A stretch of 64,000 bases of DNA from Phycisphaera sp. (GCA_016125285.1 WGMA01000014.1:52722-116721); one strand, 5' to 3'. Counted from the first letter of the stretch, positions 17,332 to 26,176 are shown. Notes: generated by a model from the sequence alone, not told the origin. Made by a program: numbers and translations.

Positions 17332-19035
17332 TCAGGGTTCGGCGAGTCGATCGAACACCACCCCGCCCAGCAGCTGCCCGGCGTAGGGGTTGTTCTTGTT
17401 CCGCACGCGGACGCCGCTGTCCGCGTGATTCGTCACGTATACCGTCAGCACGTCGCCCGCCCGCGCGCCGACGACGTCGAAGAAGTACCAGTCGCCCCGT
17501 CCCATCCCGTGCGCGTCGCGCGCCACCGGGATCCGCCCGCTGTTCATCCCCGCCGCCTCGCGCCCGTTGATCGCCACACGCAGCGTCGCCGGCAGGTTGT
17601 TGACGTATTCGCGGTCGTCGGGATCGACCGGCTGGTTGTTCGACAGCACGCCCACGCGGAAGCCCTGCGCCGGCGCGTCGTCGCCGATCACCAGGCTGAA
17701 CATCGCCAGCTCCTGGCCGACCTTCGTGAACTTGTCCACCCCGATCGCGCCGGAGTGCACCATCGCGCCCTCGCCGGGCTTGGCGTTCGGGTCGTCGATC
17801 GACAGGAACGTCGCCCCGCGGACGTGCACCGCGTTGGCCGCGCCCTGCACGCTGGCGATGTACCGCGGCAGCGACACCACCGCGTCCTTCAGCAGCGGCT
17901 CGGTGTGCGCCCAGTGCGGCGCGACGTCCCCGCCGCCGTCGCCCGGCGTCACGCCGAACAGCAGCAGGCCGTCCGTGCCGTACACCGCGTCGCCGTCGGG
18001 GTCGCGCGACTTGACCGTGCTCGACGTGCGGAACGCCGAAAGCCCCAGCTGCGAACCGGCGTAACGCACCGTCGCGTCCGCCGACGTCGGCACGCGACCG
18101 AACCCCTCGCCGTCCAGCGGCACCGTCGTCGCCTTGCCCGTCACGCCGTCGCCGTAGCGGATCGCCGCGCCCACGCGCATCGTCCGCGGCGTGCGATGGC
18201 CGTTCGCCTGATCGATCCCCGTCTCCACCACGCCCTTCAGCACGTGCACCTCGACCACGCCGCGGTCGTCGACCACCACGCCGAACTCCGTGCCGAGGTC
18301 GACCACCTGACCGCCCGGCGTGTCCACCGTGAAACCGCGCGCCTGCTTCGGCACCGACGCCACCAGCGTCCCGCGCTTCAGCTCGCAGCGGTTCCCCGCG
18401 GTCATCACCACGTCCGTCGGCCCGCTCAGCGTCACCAGCGCGCCGCTGTTGAACATCACCTGCGCCCGGCCCCCTCGCAGCGACACCACGCCCGTGCGCA
18501 CCGGCGCGCCCGACGTCGTCATCTCGCCCACCGTCGAGCCGTCCGCCCATTGCGCGTCCGTGCCGTCGACCAGCGTCGCGACCACCGCCGCGCCGTTCGC
18601 GACCGTCGCGCCCGCGCCGCCGCGATCCATCGGCGACCACCAGCCCTGCCACAACGCGATCGCCGCCACACCCGCCAACGCCAGCGCCGCCGCCAACGCC
18701 ATCGACGGACGCATCCCGATCGACATGAAGCGACGCCTACGTGATCCGTCAATTGACCCCGCCACGGCGCGATCTCCGACACCGCTTGCCTCTTCGCCCT
18801 CAGCGTCGCTCGCCTCCGCCTCGCGCGGCTCCAGCGCGATCGCCATCCCGCTCGGCGCCAGCTCCGATCGCAGCAACGCGTGCGTCGACACGAAGTCGAC
18901 GTAGTACCCCTGCGCCGCGACGTCGCCCTCCAGCAGCCGCTCGACCGCCGCGTGCTCCTCGCTGGACAGCTCGCCGTCGAGCATCCGCGTCAGCAGCTCG
19001 TGCAACTCGCCGAAATGTTTCGTCACATCACTCAT
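17332..19035 (-). CDS. FecR-domain anti-sigma-like membrane protein
   Basis: The protein has 567 residues. An N-terminal cytoplasmic part (1-105; LHELLTRMLDGELSSEEHA) resembles anti-sigma regions of planctomycete FecR proteins. It is followed by a transmembrane helix (about 108-130) and a periplasmic FecR domain (FTVDTPGGQVVDLGTEFGV, EVHVLKGVVE). The C-terminal half (about 330-567) is a beta-rich domain of unknown fold, perhaps a ligand- or carbohydrate-binding module. It lies 62 bases after the ECF sigma gene and probably controls that factor. It is also the first membrane component of a block containing pseudopilins and a kinase. Confidence 0.87.
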   Translation of the reverse strand: MSDVTKHFGELHELLTRMLDGELSSEEHAAVERLLEGDVAAQGYYVDFVSTHALLRSELAPSGMAIALEPREAEASDAEGEEASGVGDRAVAGSIDGSRRRRFMSIGMRPSMALAAALALAGVAAIALWQGWWSPMDRGGAGATVANGAAVVATLVDGTDAQWADGSTVGEMTTSGAPVRTGVVSLRGGRAQVMFNSGALVTLSGPTDVVMTAGNRCELKRGTLVASVPKQARGFTVDTPGGQVVDLGTEFGVVVDDRGVVEVHVLKGVVETGIDQANGHRTPRTMRVGAAIRYGDGVTGKATTVPLDGEGFGRVPTSADATVRYAGSQLGLSAFRTSSTVKSRDPDGDAVYGTDGLLLFGVTPGDGGGDVAPHWAHTEPLLKDAVVSLPRYIASVQGAANAVHVRGATFLSIDDPNAKPGEGAMVHSGAIGVDKFTKVGQELAMFSLVIGDDAPAQGFRVGVLSNNQPVDPDDREYVNNLPATLRVAINGREAAGMNSGRIPVARDAHGMGRGDWYFFDVVGARAGDVLTVYVTNHADSGVRVRNKNNPYAGQLLGGVVFDRLAEP

Positions 19036-19097
19036 GGTTCTTCGTCACACCGTCGCTCGACCTCGGCGCCGCCTCCGCCGCCGCTTGCCTCTTTGCC

Positions 19098-19679
19098 TCA
19101 CGCCGGGTCGGCCGCGCCGCCCGCCGTCAGTTTCTGTTCGATGCACTGCATCAGCGCCCCGCGGAGCCGGTACAGCGTCTGGTACACCGAGTTGGTCGGC
19201 CGACCGACGCCCTCGGCGATCTGCCCGACCGATTCCTGCCCCGCGTACCGCCGATCGAGCAACTCACGCTGCTTGGTCGGCAACGCCCCGAGGCACTCCC
19301 GCAACGCCGTCCGCCGCGCGTCCAGGTCCGCCGTGCGCTGCGTCGCGACCTGCGCCAGCGACTCGGTCAACGCGTCGTTGAACCGGTGACGGTCCCGCGC
19401 CCGCCGCTGCCGGTACGCCCGGATCTGGAAGTGAGCGATCGTGCACGCCCACGCCCCGAAGTCCGTGCCCGGCTCGAACTGCGACCGCTTGTCCCAGATC
19501 ACCACGTTCGTCTCCTGCAGCACGTCGTCCGCCGCATCGCGGTCGCCCAGCAACGACAGAATGAACCCGAACAGACGGGTCTGTACGTTGATCAGCTGCG
19601 TCACAAAGTCGCGTGTATCGTCCAAGTGTTTGCCTGTACGTGCGTTAGCGATCTGCGCCGGTCGCCTCCCTAAGCCCAT
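19098..19679 (-). CDS. ECF sigma factor, Rhodopirellula/Verrucomicrobium type
   Basis: An RNA polymerase sigma-70 family factor. Region 2 is seen in LLGDRDAADDVLQETNVVIWDK and TDFGAWACTIAHFQIRAY, and region 4 in LPTKQRELLDRRYAGQESV followed by a helix-turn-helix. Homologues start only about ten residues before the FVTQL segment, so the true start could be a TTG near 19631. ATG 19679 and ATG 19730 are the upstream choices, and none has a convincing ribosome site. It leads a minus-strand block with FecR, two pseudopilins and a kinase, which it probably regulates. Confidence 0.88.
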   Translation of the reverse strand: MGLGRRPAQIANARTGKHLDDTRDFVTQLINVQTRLFGFILSLLGDRDAADDVLQETNVVIWDKRSQFEPGTDFGAWACTIAHFQIRAYRQRRARDRHRFNDALTESLAQVATQRTADLDARRTALRECLGALPTKQRELLDRRYAGQESVGQIAEGVGRPTNSVYQTLYRLRGALMQCIEQKLTAGGAADPA

Positions 19680-19882
19680 CGGTTCCGCCCGCTGGGTTTC
19701 GCCCCTCTCGCGACCGCCGTTAAATAACACTCACCCGCCGAATCTCAACATCGTCTGAACAATTATTCGTCGCCGGGCGTGCCGGGGCGCGGTCCGGCGG
19801 TGACATTAATTCACCGATTCACGTGCCGCGCACCGTGTGAAACCGCGCGCGATGTCGGCGCGTCAGCGCGGCCACAAAGCGC

Positions 19883-19911
19883 TGTTCACCCGCCCCTGCG
19901 CGGCGTACAAT
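19883..19911 (+). promoter_or_regulatory. Weak candidate promoter for the M48 protease gene
   Basis: TACAAT at 19906-19911 is a good -10 hexamer. Seventeen bases upstream is TGTTCA (19883-19888), a poor -35 matching three of six. The start codon is 33 bases downstream of the -10. Confidence 0.35.
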
Positions 19912-19944
19912 CCGGTCGGTAGTCAGTTCACAGGGGGCCCGGGC

Positions 19945-22797
19945 ATGCGGTTTACTTCCGAGACATTGAGCGGACGCGGTCGGCGTGACGATCCGGCCAG
20001 CGCGCTGGCGTGGTTCGAGCTGCGGCGGGGGCAGGCCCCGCGGTCGCACACGCCGATCGTCTACTCGCTGGTGACCTGGTTTTCCGCCGGCGTGCTGCTG
20101 CTGCTCGCCGCGGCGTACGCGGCGATCATCCTCGGGCTGATCTGGCTCACCGGCGACTACGTCATCAGCCATCTGCGCCTGCTGGCGCGCGGGGCGTCGT
20201 TCATGTCCGTGCTGTGGTACGTGATCCCGGGGCTGTTCGTGCTCGCGGCGGTGCTGCTGATGGTCAAGCCGCTGTTCCGCTGGGGCAAGGCCGACATCGA
20301 ACCGATCGAGCTGTCGCGCGCCAACGAGCCGCTGCTGTACGAGTACGTCGACCGCCTCTGCCGCCTGCTCGGCACGCCCACGCCGCACGGCATCAAGGTC
20401 GAACTCAGCGTCAACGCCGGCGCGTCGATGCGCGGCTGGGGCAAGAACCGCAAGCTCGAGCTGCTGCTCGGCCTGCCCCTGATCGCCGGCGCCGACCTGC
20501 GCGGGTTGACCGGCATCCTCGCCCACGAGCTGGGCCACTTCACGCAGGGCGCCGCGTCGCGCCTGCAGATCTCCATCACGCGGATGAACCTCTGGCTGGC
20601 GCGCGTCGTGTACGAGCGCGACAGGTTCGACTACTGGGTCCACCGCCTGTCGAGCCCGGGCTACGGACCGATCCGCCCGGTGTTCTACGCGGTGCGCGGC
20701 ATGGTCAGCCTCGGGCGTCGACTGCTGTGGCTGTTCATGATGATGTCGCACGCCGCGTCGTGCGTCGTGTCGCGGCGCAACGAGTACGACGCCGACCGCT
20801 ACATGGCCGCGGTCTGCGGCAGCGAGGCGGTGGGCGCGACGCTGCAGGGCGTCGGCCTGCTCGATATGGCGCTCGACGCGACCTACAACGACCTGACCGA
20901 GGGCTGGCGGCACAAACGCCTCGCCGACGACCTGCCGCGACTCGTCGCCGCACGCGCCGAACGCATGTCCGCCCGCAATCACGACCTGCTCGTCCGACTC
21001 ATCCAGGCCGACCGCACGCGCTGGCTCGACACGCACCCGGCCCTGGTCGACCGCGTCGGCGCCGCCAGACGCCTGAACCTCACCGCGCTGCTCGACGACG
21101 ATCGCCCGGCGTCCGACCTGTTCGCCGCGTTCGACAACCTCTGCCGCCGCGCCACGCGCACGCTCTACGAAAAGCGGCTCGGCGACGAGTTCAAGGACGC
21201 GCACCTGGTGTCGACCAAGCAGCTGGCCGCGGAGCTGGCCGCCAACGAAGAGGCGCACCGCGCGTTGCGCCGCTACTTCCAGGGCGACGCGCTGCTCATC
21301 CGCCCCACGTTCCCCGAGGCGGGCGCCCGCCTGCCCACGCCGTCGCCCGAGCACACGCTCGGCAACCTGCACAAGATCCGCCAGCGCGTCGTCGACGCCG
21401 CGAAAACCACCCAGGAGCAGATGCAGAAGTTCGGCAACCTCACCGAGCACGACCGCGTGCTCGTCGCCGCCGGCCTGCTCGTCCACGCGGGGCTCGCCGT
21501 CGAGCCGCAGCGCATCGGCCTCCGCGTGCCCGTGTCGCCGCACTCCGTCCGCGTCGCCCGCAAGGAGATCGCCAAGGACCTCGCCGAGGTCGAGCTCATG
21601 CTCCGCCCCGAGGAGGCGGCCATCCGACGCCGACTCACCTTCGCGATGCAGCTGCTGCGATCCGACGCCGGCCGCGCCCGCCTCGCCGACGCCGACGCGA
21701 TGATCCGCCGCGCCGACGCGCTGCTGACCGTCTGCGAGCCGTTCGCCGGCGTCATGCCCAAGGTCCAGGACCTCAGCCGCAACACCACCGCGCTGATCGT
21801 CTACCTGCAGAACGTCGATCACGCCGCGTCGGCCGCCCGCACGCGCAACGCCGCTTCGTCCACCGCACGCGAGATCGAGCAGCTGCTGATCGACATCCGC
21901 GGGCGGCTCGACACCGTCGCCTACCCGTTCGAACACCACGTCGCCAACGTCAGCATCGGCGACTTCGTCGTCGAGAAGATGCCCGCCGCCGACGCCGACG
22001 ACCGCTCCGGACCCGCGACCGTCGACTACCTCGGCGAGATCGCCGTGACCGCCTCCGAGGCGCTCGACCGCATCGACGGCACGCTGTCGCGCGCCATGGC
22101 GCAGCTCGCGGAGATCGCCGAGAAGGTCGAGTTCGTCATGGGCCTCGGCGAGGGCGTCGACAAGGACGCACCCTCCGAACCGCTGGCGCGACTCGTCGAG
22201 GAGGTCGAGAAGGAGGCCGGCAAGCGGCGGTCGACCGGCGTGGCCACCGGCGCCATGGCCGCGCTGGGGCAGCTCGCCGCGGCGATCGCGGTGATCTTCG
22301 TCATCGGCGTCGTGGCCAAGGGCGTGACCTCCGCCGCGCCGCGCGTCATCGCCGATACCGTGCCGCACCACCGCGGCTACCAGCCCACCAGCGTCCCGCG
22401 CGCCTGGGTCGAGCCCACACCCGACCGGTACCACCCCAACCCGTACAACCCCAACGCCTACAACCCCAACGCGCCGCGGCCGGGTCAGCCGGGTTACAAC
22501 CCCAACGCGCCTCGTCCCGGTCAGCCCGGCTACAACCCCAACGATCCGTTCGGCCGACAGAACACGCCTTACGACCCGCGCAATCCCAACCCCATTCAGC
22601 CCGGACAGACCAACCGCTATCAGCCCAACAACCCCAACCGCTACCAGCCCAACAATCCCACCTATCGTCCCGGCTCGCCCAGCTATCGCCCCAGCTCGCC
22701 CAGCTACCGTCCGAGCTCGCCCGGTTATCGTCCCAGCTCGCCCGGTTACCGCCCCGGCTCGCCGAGCCCGTCCGGCCCGTCGTTCCCCGGACGCTGA
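19945..22797 (+). CDS. Membrane M48-family metalloprotease with proline-rich heptad tail
   Basis: The protein has 950 residues. Two transmembrane segments near the N terminus (about 33-60 and 80-105) precede an M48 peptidase domain with the zinc motif HELGH at 194-198 and a later NEYDADRYMA that supplies the third ligand. A long helical region follows, then another hydrophobic helix (about 768-790). The C-terminal ~130 residues are Pro/Asn/Tyr rich: two YNPNAPRPGQPG units, two NRYQPNNP-like units, then five heptads YRP[S/G]SP[S/G] at residues 907-941. The ATG at 19945 begins MRFTSETLSG, where family-like sequence starts. Family members act on membrane or misfolded proteins; the target here is unknown. 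Confidence 0.87.
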   Translation: MRFTSETLSGRGRRDDPASALAWFELRRGQAPRSHTPIVYSLVTWFSAGVLLLLAAAYAAIILGLIWLTGDYVISHLRLLARGASFMSVLWYVIPGLFVLAAVLLMVKPLFRWGKADIEPIELSRANEPLLYEYVDRLCRLLGTPTPHGIKVELSVNAGASMRGWGKNRKLELLLGLPLIAGADLRGLTGILAHELGHFTQGAASRLQISITRMNLWLARVVYERDRFDYWVHRLSSPGYGPIRPVFYAVRGMVSLGRRLLWLFMMMSHAASCVVSRRNEYDADRYMAAVCGSEAVGATLQGVGLLDMALDATYNDLTEGWRHKRLADDLPRLVAARAERMSARNHDLLVRLIQADRTRWLDTHPALVDRVGAARRLNLTALLDDDRPASDLFAAFDNLCRRATRTLYEKRLGDEFKDAHLVSTKQLAAELAANEEAHRALRRYFQGDALLIRPTFPEAGARLPTPSPEHTLGNLHKIRQRVVDAAKTTQEQMQKFGNLTEHDRVLVAAGLLVHAGLAVEPQRIGLRVPVSPHSVRVARKEIAKDLAEVELMLRPEEAAIRRRLTFAMQLLRSDAGRARLADADAMIRRADALLTVCEPFAGVMPKVQDLSRNTTALIVYLQNVDHAASAARTRNAASSTAREIEQLLIDIRGRLDTVAYPFEHHVANVSIGDFVVEKMPAADADDRSGPATVDYLGEIAVTASEALDRIDGTLSRAMAQLAEIAEKVEFVMGLGEGVDKDAPSEPLARLVEEVEKEAGKRRSTGVATGAMAALGQLAAAIAVIFVIGVVAKGVTSAAPRVIADTVPHHRGYQPTSVPRAWVEPTPDRYHPNPYNPNAYNPNAPRPGQPGYNPNAPRPGQPGYNPNDPFGRQNTPYDPRNPNPIQPGQTNRYQPNNPNRYQPNNPTYRPGSPSYRPSSPSYRPSSPGYRPSSPGYRPGSPSPSGPSFPGR

Positions 22798-23170
22798 TTC
22801 CGCGTGTCGCCGCCGCGTGCCCCGCTCGCCCATCTCCCGCAAAAATCATGGATAATTCCAGCAATTTTGCGTGCATTTCTCGCGCACGCGACTCGAACCC
22901 GCGGCGAAGCGGTCCGGTAACCACGTGGTCCCATAATTCTAACAGATACCAAACATCGATGTGTCAATCGTCCTAAGTCTGTTGTGGGGAAAATGTTGAA
23001 AAGGGGCTTGACGGCAGGCGAGTGTAAGGGTAACATGACCCAAACGAGAATTCGCCGGATTATTCGAGCCGAGGATCAGCGTTGGACGAACATTTATGCA
23101 GACACGTGGGGCGTAACCCCAAGATGGTGTGCATGGAATGGAACCAACCACAACTAACGGAGTCATTCAA
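22798..23170. other. Gene-free interval with a promoter and a tRNA T-arm-like fragment
   Basis: No convincing gene was found here. On the minus strand, 22893-22911 contains GCGGGTTCGAGTCGCGT, which resembles a tRNA T arm with one mismatch, but no acceptor stem or anticodon arm can be built around it. A strong promoter (23008-23036) lies at the right end. Confidence 0.5.
23008..23036 (+). promoter_or_regulatory. Sigma-70 promoter upstream of the hypothetical gene and lexA
   Basis: TTGACG (23008-23013), 17 bases, TAACAT (23031-23036). This is among the best sigma-70 matches in the window. It should yield a leader of about 125 bases before the ATG at 23171. No LexA-box-like palindrome was recognised near it. 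Confidence 0.6.
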
Positions 23171-23893
23171 ATGTCGATTCCGCTCATGATCCTCGGGCCC
23201 GGCGGCGAATACACAGCGACTTACGAGCCGCAGGGCAGGCGTTTGGTCAAGAAGAAGGGCCTTTTCAGCAGATGGTGGTCGTCGGATGTCGAAACTGTTG
23301 ATAACCCCGCCGGTTACATCCGTCACGGCCGGGTGGAACACCCCGTCAGCGGGACCCGGCAGCGCGACGATTCGGCCGACACCCCCCCCTCCCCCACGAA
23401 AAAGTGGGTGCGTACGGGGTCGCTCGCGGCGGTCGCTGGAGCCGTCGACGCCTGGCTTGACCAGCAGCACATCGCCCTGACCGATGCCGCCGACCAGCTC
23501 ACCGCGCTGCTCGGCACCGCGACCGTCAAGGCGCCTGCCGCGCACGCCGCTGGCGCCGCGGCCGGCCAAACCGAGGACCCACACGCCGTCGTCCTGCATC
23601 GACTGAACTGGATGGACGATGCCGACGACGACACCGAACCCACCAACGCGTCGGCCACACGCCACGCAACGGAGAATCGACATGACGCTCAAGCTCACGC
23701 CCAAACAGCAGCAGATCCTACTGCTTATCCGCGACTCGCAGCTGACCCGCGGCTATTCCCCGACGCTGCAGGAACTGGCCGACGAACTCGGCGTCAGCAA
23801 GGTCACCGTGTTCGAGCACGTCGAAGCGCTGATCAAAAAGGGAGCGCTCAATCGCGATCCCAACAAGGCACGCTCTTTGGAGCTGTCGGATAA
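23171..23893 (+). CDS. Hypothetical protein overlapping the start of lexA
   Basis: I do not recognise this protein. It begins MSIPLMILGPGGEYTATYEP and has a basic stretch (RRLVKKKGLFSRWW) and an Ala-rich middle. Third-codon GC is high up to about 23640, supporting coding. After that the frame runs 212 bases into lexA in another frame, and codon choice there looks like a shadow. Either the real protein ends with an overlapping tail, or a frameshift hides its stop; a C-rich run at 23383-23396 is a candidate site. CGGAG lies 12 bases before the ATG. Confidence 0.5.
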   Translation: MSIPLMILGPGGEYTATYEPQGRRLVKKKGLFSRWWSSDVETVDNPAGYIRHGRVEHPVSGTRQRDDSADTPPSPTKKWVRTGSLAAVAGAVDAWLDQQHIALTDAADQLTALLGTATVKAPAAHAAGAAAGQTEDPHAVVLHRLNWMDDADDDTEPTNASATRHATENRHDAQAHAQTAADPTAYPRLAADPRLFPDAAGTGRRTRRQQGHRVRARRSADQKGSAQSRSQQGTLFGAVG

Positions 23894-24308
23894 CGCCGTC
23901 CTGCCCAACGAGGTCCGCAACACGCGGCTGCCGCTCGTCGGCTCCATCGCCGCGGGTCGGCCCATCGAGGCCATCGAGGATCGCGAGATGCTCGACCTCG
24001 AAGAGCTGTTCTCGCCGCCCGGCGCCTCCCGCACCGGCGACGTGTTCGTCCTCCGCGTCAAGGGCGACTCGATGATCGACGACCAGATCCGCAACGGCGA
24101 CTTCGTCATCTGCCAGCGGGCCGACACCGCCCACAACGGCCAGACCGTCGTCGCCATTCTCCCCGACGAGAACGAGGCGACCCTCAAACGCTTCTACAAG
24201 GAGCGCGGCCGCATCCGGCTCCAGCCCGCTAACGAGGCCTACGAGCCGATCTGGGTCGACCACTGCCAGATCCAGGGCATCGTCATCGGACTCGTGCGTA
24301 CGTACTGA
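23682..24308 (+). CDS. lexA: SOS-response repressor LexA
   Basis: LexA represses DNA-damage genes and self-cleaves when stimulated by RecA. The 208-residue protein has an N-terminal winged helix (LTPKQQQILLLIRDS and TLQELADELGVSKVTV), the Ala91-Gly92 cleavage site in SIAAGRPIEA, Ser130 in KGDSM and Lys169 in ATLKRF. All elements of the catalytic dyad and cleavage site are intact. The ATG at 23682 follows GGAG (23671-23674). Its first ~70 codons overlap another open frame. Recognition-helix differences from the Gram-positive and proteobacterial types mean the operator cannot be predicted. Confidence 0.95.
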   Translation: MTLKLTPKQQQILLLIRDSQLTRGYSPTLQELADELGVSKVTVFEHVEALIKKGALNRDPNKARSLELSDNAVLPNEVRNTRLPLVGSIAAGRPIEAIEDREMLDLEELFSPPGASRTGDVFVLRVKGDSMIDDQIRNGDFVICQRADTAHNGQTVVAILPDENEATLKRFYKERGRIRLQPANEAYEPIWVDHCQIQGIVIGLVRTY

Positions 24309-24650
24309 CCCGCGACGCACGAAGGGGCGAGAAGGGCACGCGGCGCACGCTCGAATATCGGCGTTACGACCGCGCGGCTTGCCTCTTCACGACAAAGAAG
24401 GGGAGACATGATTCCGGGACCGCTTTCCGCTTGTAGCTTGCCGATCCCTGACCCATCCGCAACGACACGACCGGCCAACACCGGCCGTGTTGTTGCGCGC
24501 ACCGTCGACGTGCCCTTGCGCCACGCGCGCCATACCGTCGTGTCACGCGGCGCGCCCGATAGCGCCCCGCCGCGCGATGTGTCGGCGCACGCTTGGCGGC
24601 CGCGTTCCGCATCGCTTACGATGAGCGCGTCACGCATCAAGGAGGACGCC
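24309..24650. other. Gap between lexA and dCMP deaminase
   Basis: No gene supported. The deaminase frame is open upstream to an ATG at 24408 that has a GGGGAG site, but the added 81 residues are low-complexity and unlike the family. A GC-rich inverted repeat (AACAC...GTGTT) lies near 24477-24491. Confidence 0.4.
24593..24622 (+). promoter_or_regulatory. Candidate promoter for dCMP deaminase
   Basis: TTGGCG (24593-24598), 18 bases, TACGAT (24617-24622). Transcription from here would begin just before the preferred start at 24651, supporting the short form of the protein. Confidence 0.4.
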
Positions 24651-25181
24651 ATGGCGATCGAAAAGCTCAACCGGCCGGACTGGCACGAGTACTACATGAG
24701 CATCGCGATGACGGTGCGGCGGCGGGCGAACTGCGTGGGCAACCGCGTCGGCGCGCTGCTCGTCCACGACAAGCGCATCATCGCCACCGGCTACAACGGC
24801 ACGCCCGCCGGCATGCCCAACTGCGACGAGGGCGGCTGCGACCGCTGCGCCAACCGCGACAAGTACAAGTCCGGCGAGGCCTACGACGTGTGCATCTGCG
24901 TCCACGCCGAGGCCAACGCGCTGCTGTCCGCCGCGCGCTTCGGCATCGCCACCGAGCGCGCCGACCTGTACACCACCATGCGGCCCTGCTTCAGCTGCGC
25001 CAAGGAACTGCTCCAGGCCCAAGTCAACGCGATCTACTTTCTGCACGACTGGCAGCACCCCCGCGAAGACCTCCGGCCGCACTACGACAACCTGCTCAAG
25101 TACTTCCCTGGCGGCGTGCACCGCGTTGACATCGAAGACACCGAACTCGAGTGGGCCGTGTCCAACGCACGGAAGAAGTGA
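24651..25181 (+). CDS. Deoxycytidylate (dCMP) deaminase, ComEB-like
   Basis: A zinc enzyme that deaminates dCMP to dUMP, feeding thymidylate synthesis. The 176-residue protein has HAEAN (His85, Glu87) and PCFSC (Cys113, Cys116), plus a Cys-rich insert GGCDRCANRD typical of the ComEB/dCMP deaminase group. GGAGG sits eight bases before the ATG at 24651. The stop TGA overlaps the ATG of the next gene by one base, indicating translational coupling. Confidence 0.92.
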   Translation: MAIEKLNRPDWHEYYMSIAMTVRRRANCVGNRVGALLVHDKRIIATGYNGTPAGMPNCDEGGCDRCANRDKYKSGEAYDVCICVHAEANALLSAARFGIATERADLYTTMRPCFSCAKELLQAQVNAIYFLHDWQHPREDLRPHYDNLLKYFPGGVHRVDIEDTELEWAVSNARKK

Positions 25182-25708
25182 TGAGCGATCCGGGGCAACA
25201 ACTCGCCGCGGAGCTGATCGTCGAGATCAAGCGACGCATGTTCGACGAGTCGCAGGCGCGCGTGATCAGGTGCGTCGAGCGGCTCACCGACGAGCAGGTC
25301 TGGCTGCGGCCCAACGAGCACTGCAACAGCGTCGGCAACCTCGTGCTGCACCTGTGCGGCAACATCCGCCAGTGGGTGCTCTCCGGCATCGCCGACGAAC
25401 CCGACCACCGCACGCGCGACGCCGAGTTCGCCGAGCGCGGCCCGATCCCGACCGCCGATCTGATCAAACGGTTCAACGACACGCTCAACGCCGCGGCGCT
25501 CGTGATCGACATGCTCGACACGTCCAACCCCGCGACGCTCACCGTCCCGCGCGTCGTGCAGGGCTACGACGAGTCCGTGCTCAGCATCCTCATCCACGTG
25601 ACCGAGCACCTGTCGTACCACACCGGACAGATCGCCTACATCACGAAGATGCTGGCCGACACGGACCTGGGTTTCTATCGGGGACACAACCTCAACGCGA
25701 CGGACTGA
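25181..25708 (+). CDS. DinB/DUF1572-like four-helix protein
   Basis: A 175-residue helical protein with the metal-binding histidines of the DinB superfamily: His in VLHLCGN and the pair in HVTEHLSYHTGQ. DinB-like proteins bind divalent metal and often act as thiol-dependent transferases or have unknown roles. It is translationally coupled to the dCMP deaminase gene (ATG shares a base with its stop), so the two are made together, though a shared function is not obvious. Confidence 0.87.
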   Translation: MSDPGQQLAAELIVEIKRRMFDESQARVIRCVERLTDEQVWLRPNEHCNSVGNLVLHLCGNIRQWVLSGIADEPDHRTRDAEFAERGPIPTADLIKRFNDTLNAAALVIDMLDTSNPATLTVPRVVQGYDESVLSILIHVTEHLSYHTGQIAYITKMLADTDLGFYRGHNLNATD

Positions 25709-25717
25709 CGCGACGCG

Positions 25718-26176
25718 TCACTTCTTGTCGCCGCCTTCGCCGCCGCGCTCACGCTGCTCCTTCGACAACTCGAGCAGGTGCAGCCGCTCGCCTTCGTCGT
25801 TGACGGCCTCGACGGTTAGCTCTTCGCCGCGCTTGAGTGATTTGATGAAGCGGACGTGGCTCTCATTCATCGCCGGCTTGCCCGCGTCGTTCTTGCCGAA
25901 CTGGGCGTTGATCAGCAGCGTCTTGCCGATCGCTTCCTGCGGATTCTTCGCGGTGTTCTTCTTCCACGTCTTGCCGATCTCCGTAACCTTGATCGCGAAG
26001 CCGCGTCCGTCTTTGGCCGCCTCGACGACGGTTCCCTTGAGCTGGCCGCTGAAGCCCTTGAGGCCGGCGGGCAGCTTCAGCGACTTGTCGGCCGCGCCGA
26101 CGCCGGTCATGACGGTGAACGTGACGAGCAGGGTGGCGCACACGACAGCGCGACGGGTGACACGGGTGATCGACAT
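25718..26176 (-). CDS. Small exported protein of unknown function
   Basis: I do not recognise a domain. The 152-residue protein starts with a signal peptide (RRAVVCATLLVTFTVMTGVGAA). The mature part is rich in Lys and Gly (KSLKLPAGLKGFSGQLKG) and ends with a charged EGGDKK tail. It may form a small beta barrel of OB type, but this is only an impression. The ATG at 26176 follows GGAG. It is convergent with the DinB-like gene, with a nine-base gap. Confidence 0.7.
   Translation of the reverse strand: MSITRVTRRAVVCATLLVTFTVMTGVGAADKSLKLPAGLKGFSGQLKGTVVEAAKDGRGFAIKVTEIGKTWKKNTAKNPQEAIGKTLLINAQFGKNDAGKPAMNESHVRFIKSLKRGEELTVEAVNDEGERLHLLELSKEQRERGGEGGDKK

Noticed and set aside
16466..18652. Long minus-strand frame including the first pseudopilin
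   Set aside because: Upstream of 17278 it is Arg/Gly-rich shadow of the FecR gene; only the pseudopilin part is real.
19819..22842. 1007-codon open frame opposite the M48 protease
   Set aside because: No domain, extreme Val/Arg/Gly composition, and a repeat-derived start; it mirrors the protease codons.
24408..24650. N-terminal extension of dCMP deaminase from ATG 24408
   Set aside because: Although a GGGGAG site precedes it, the added residues lack family similarity and a promoter at 24593-24622 would exclude them.
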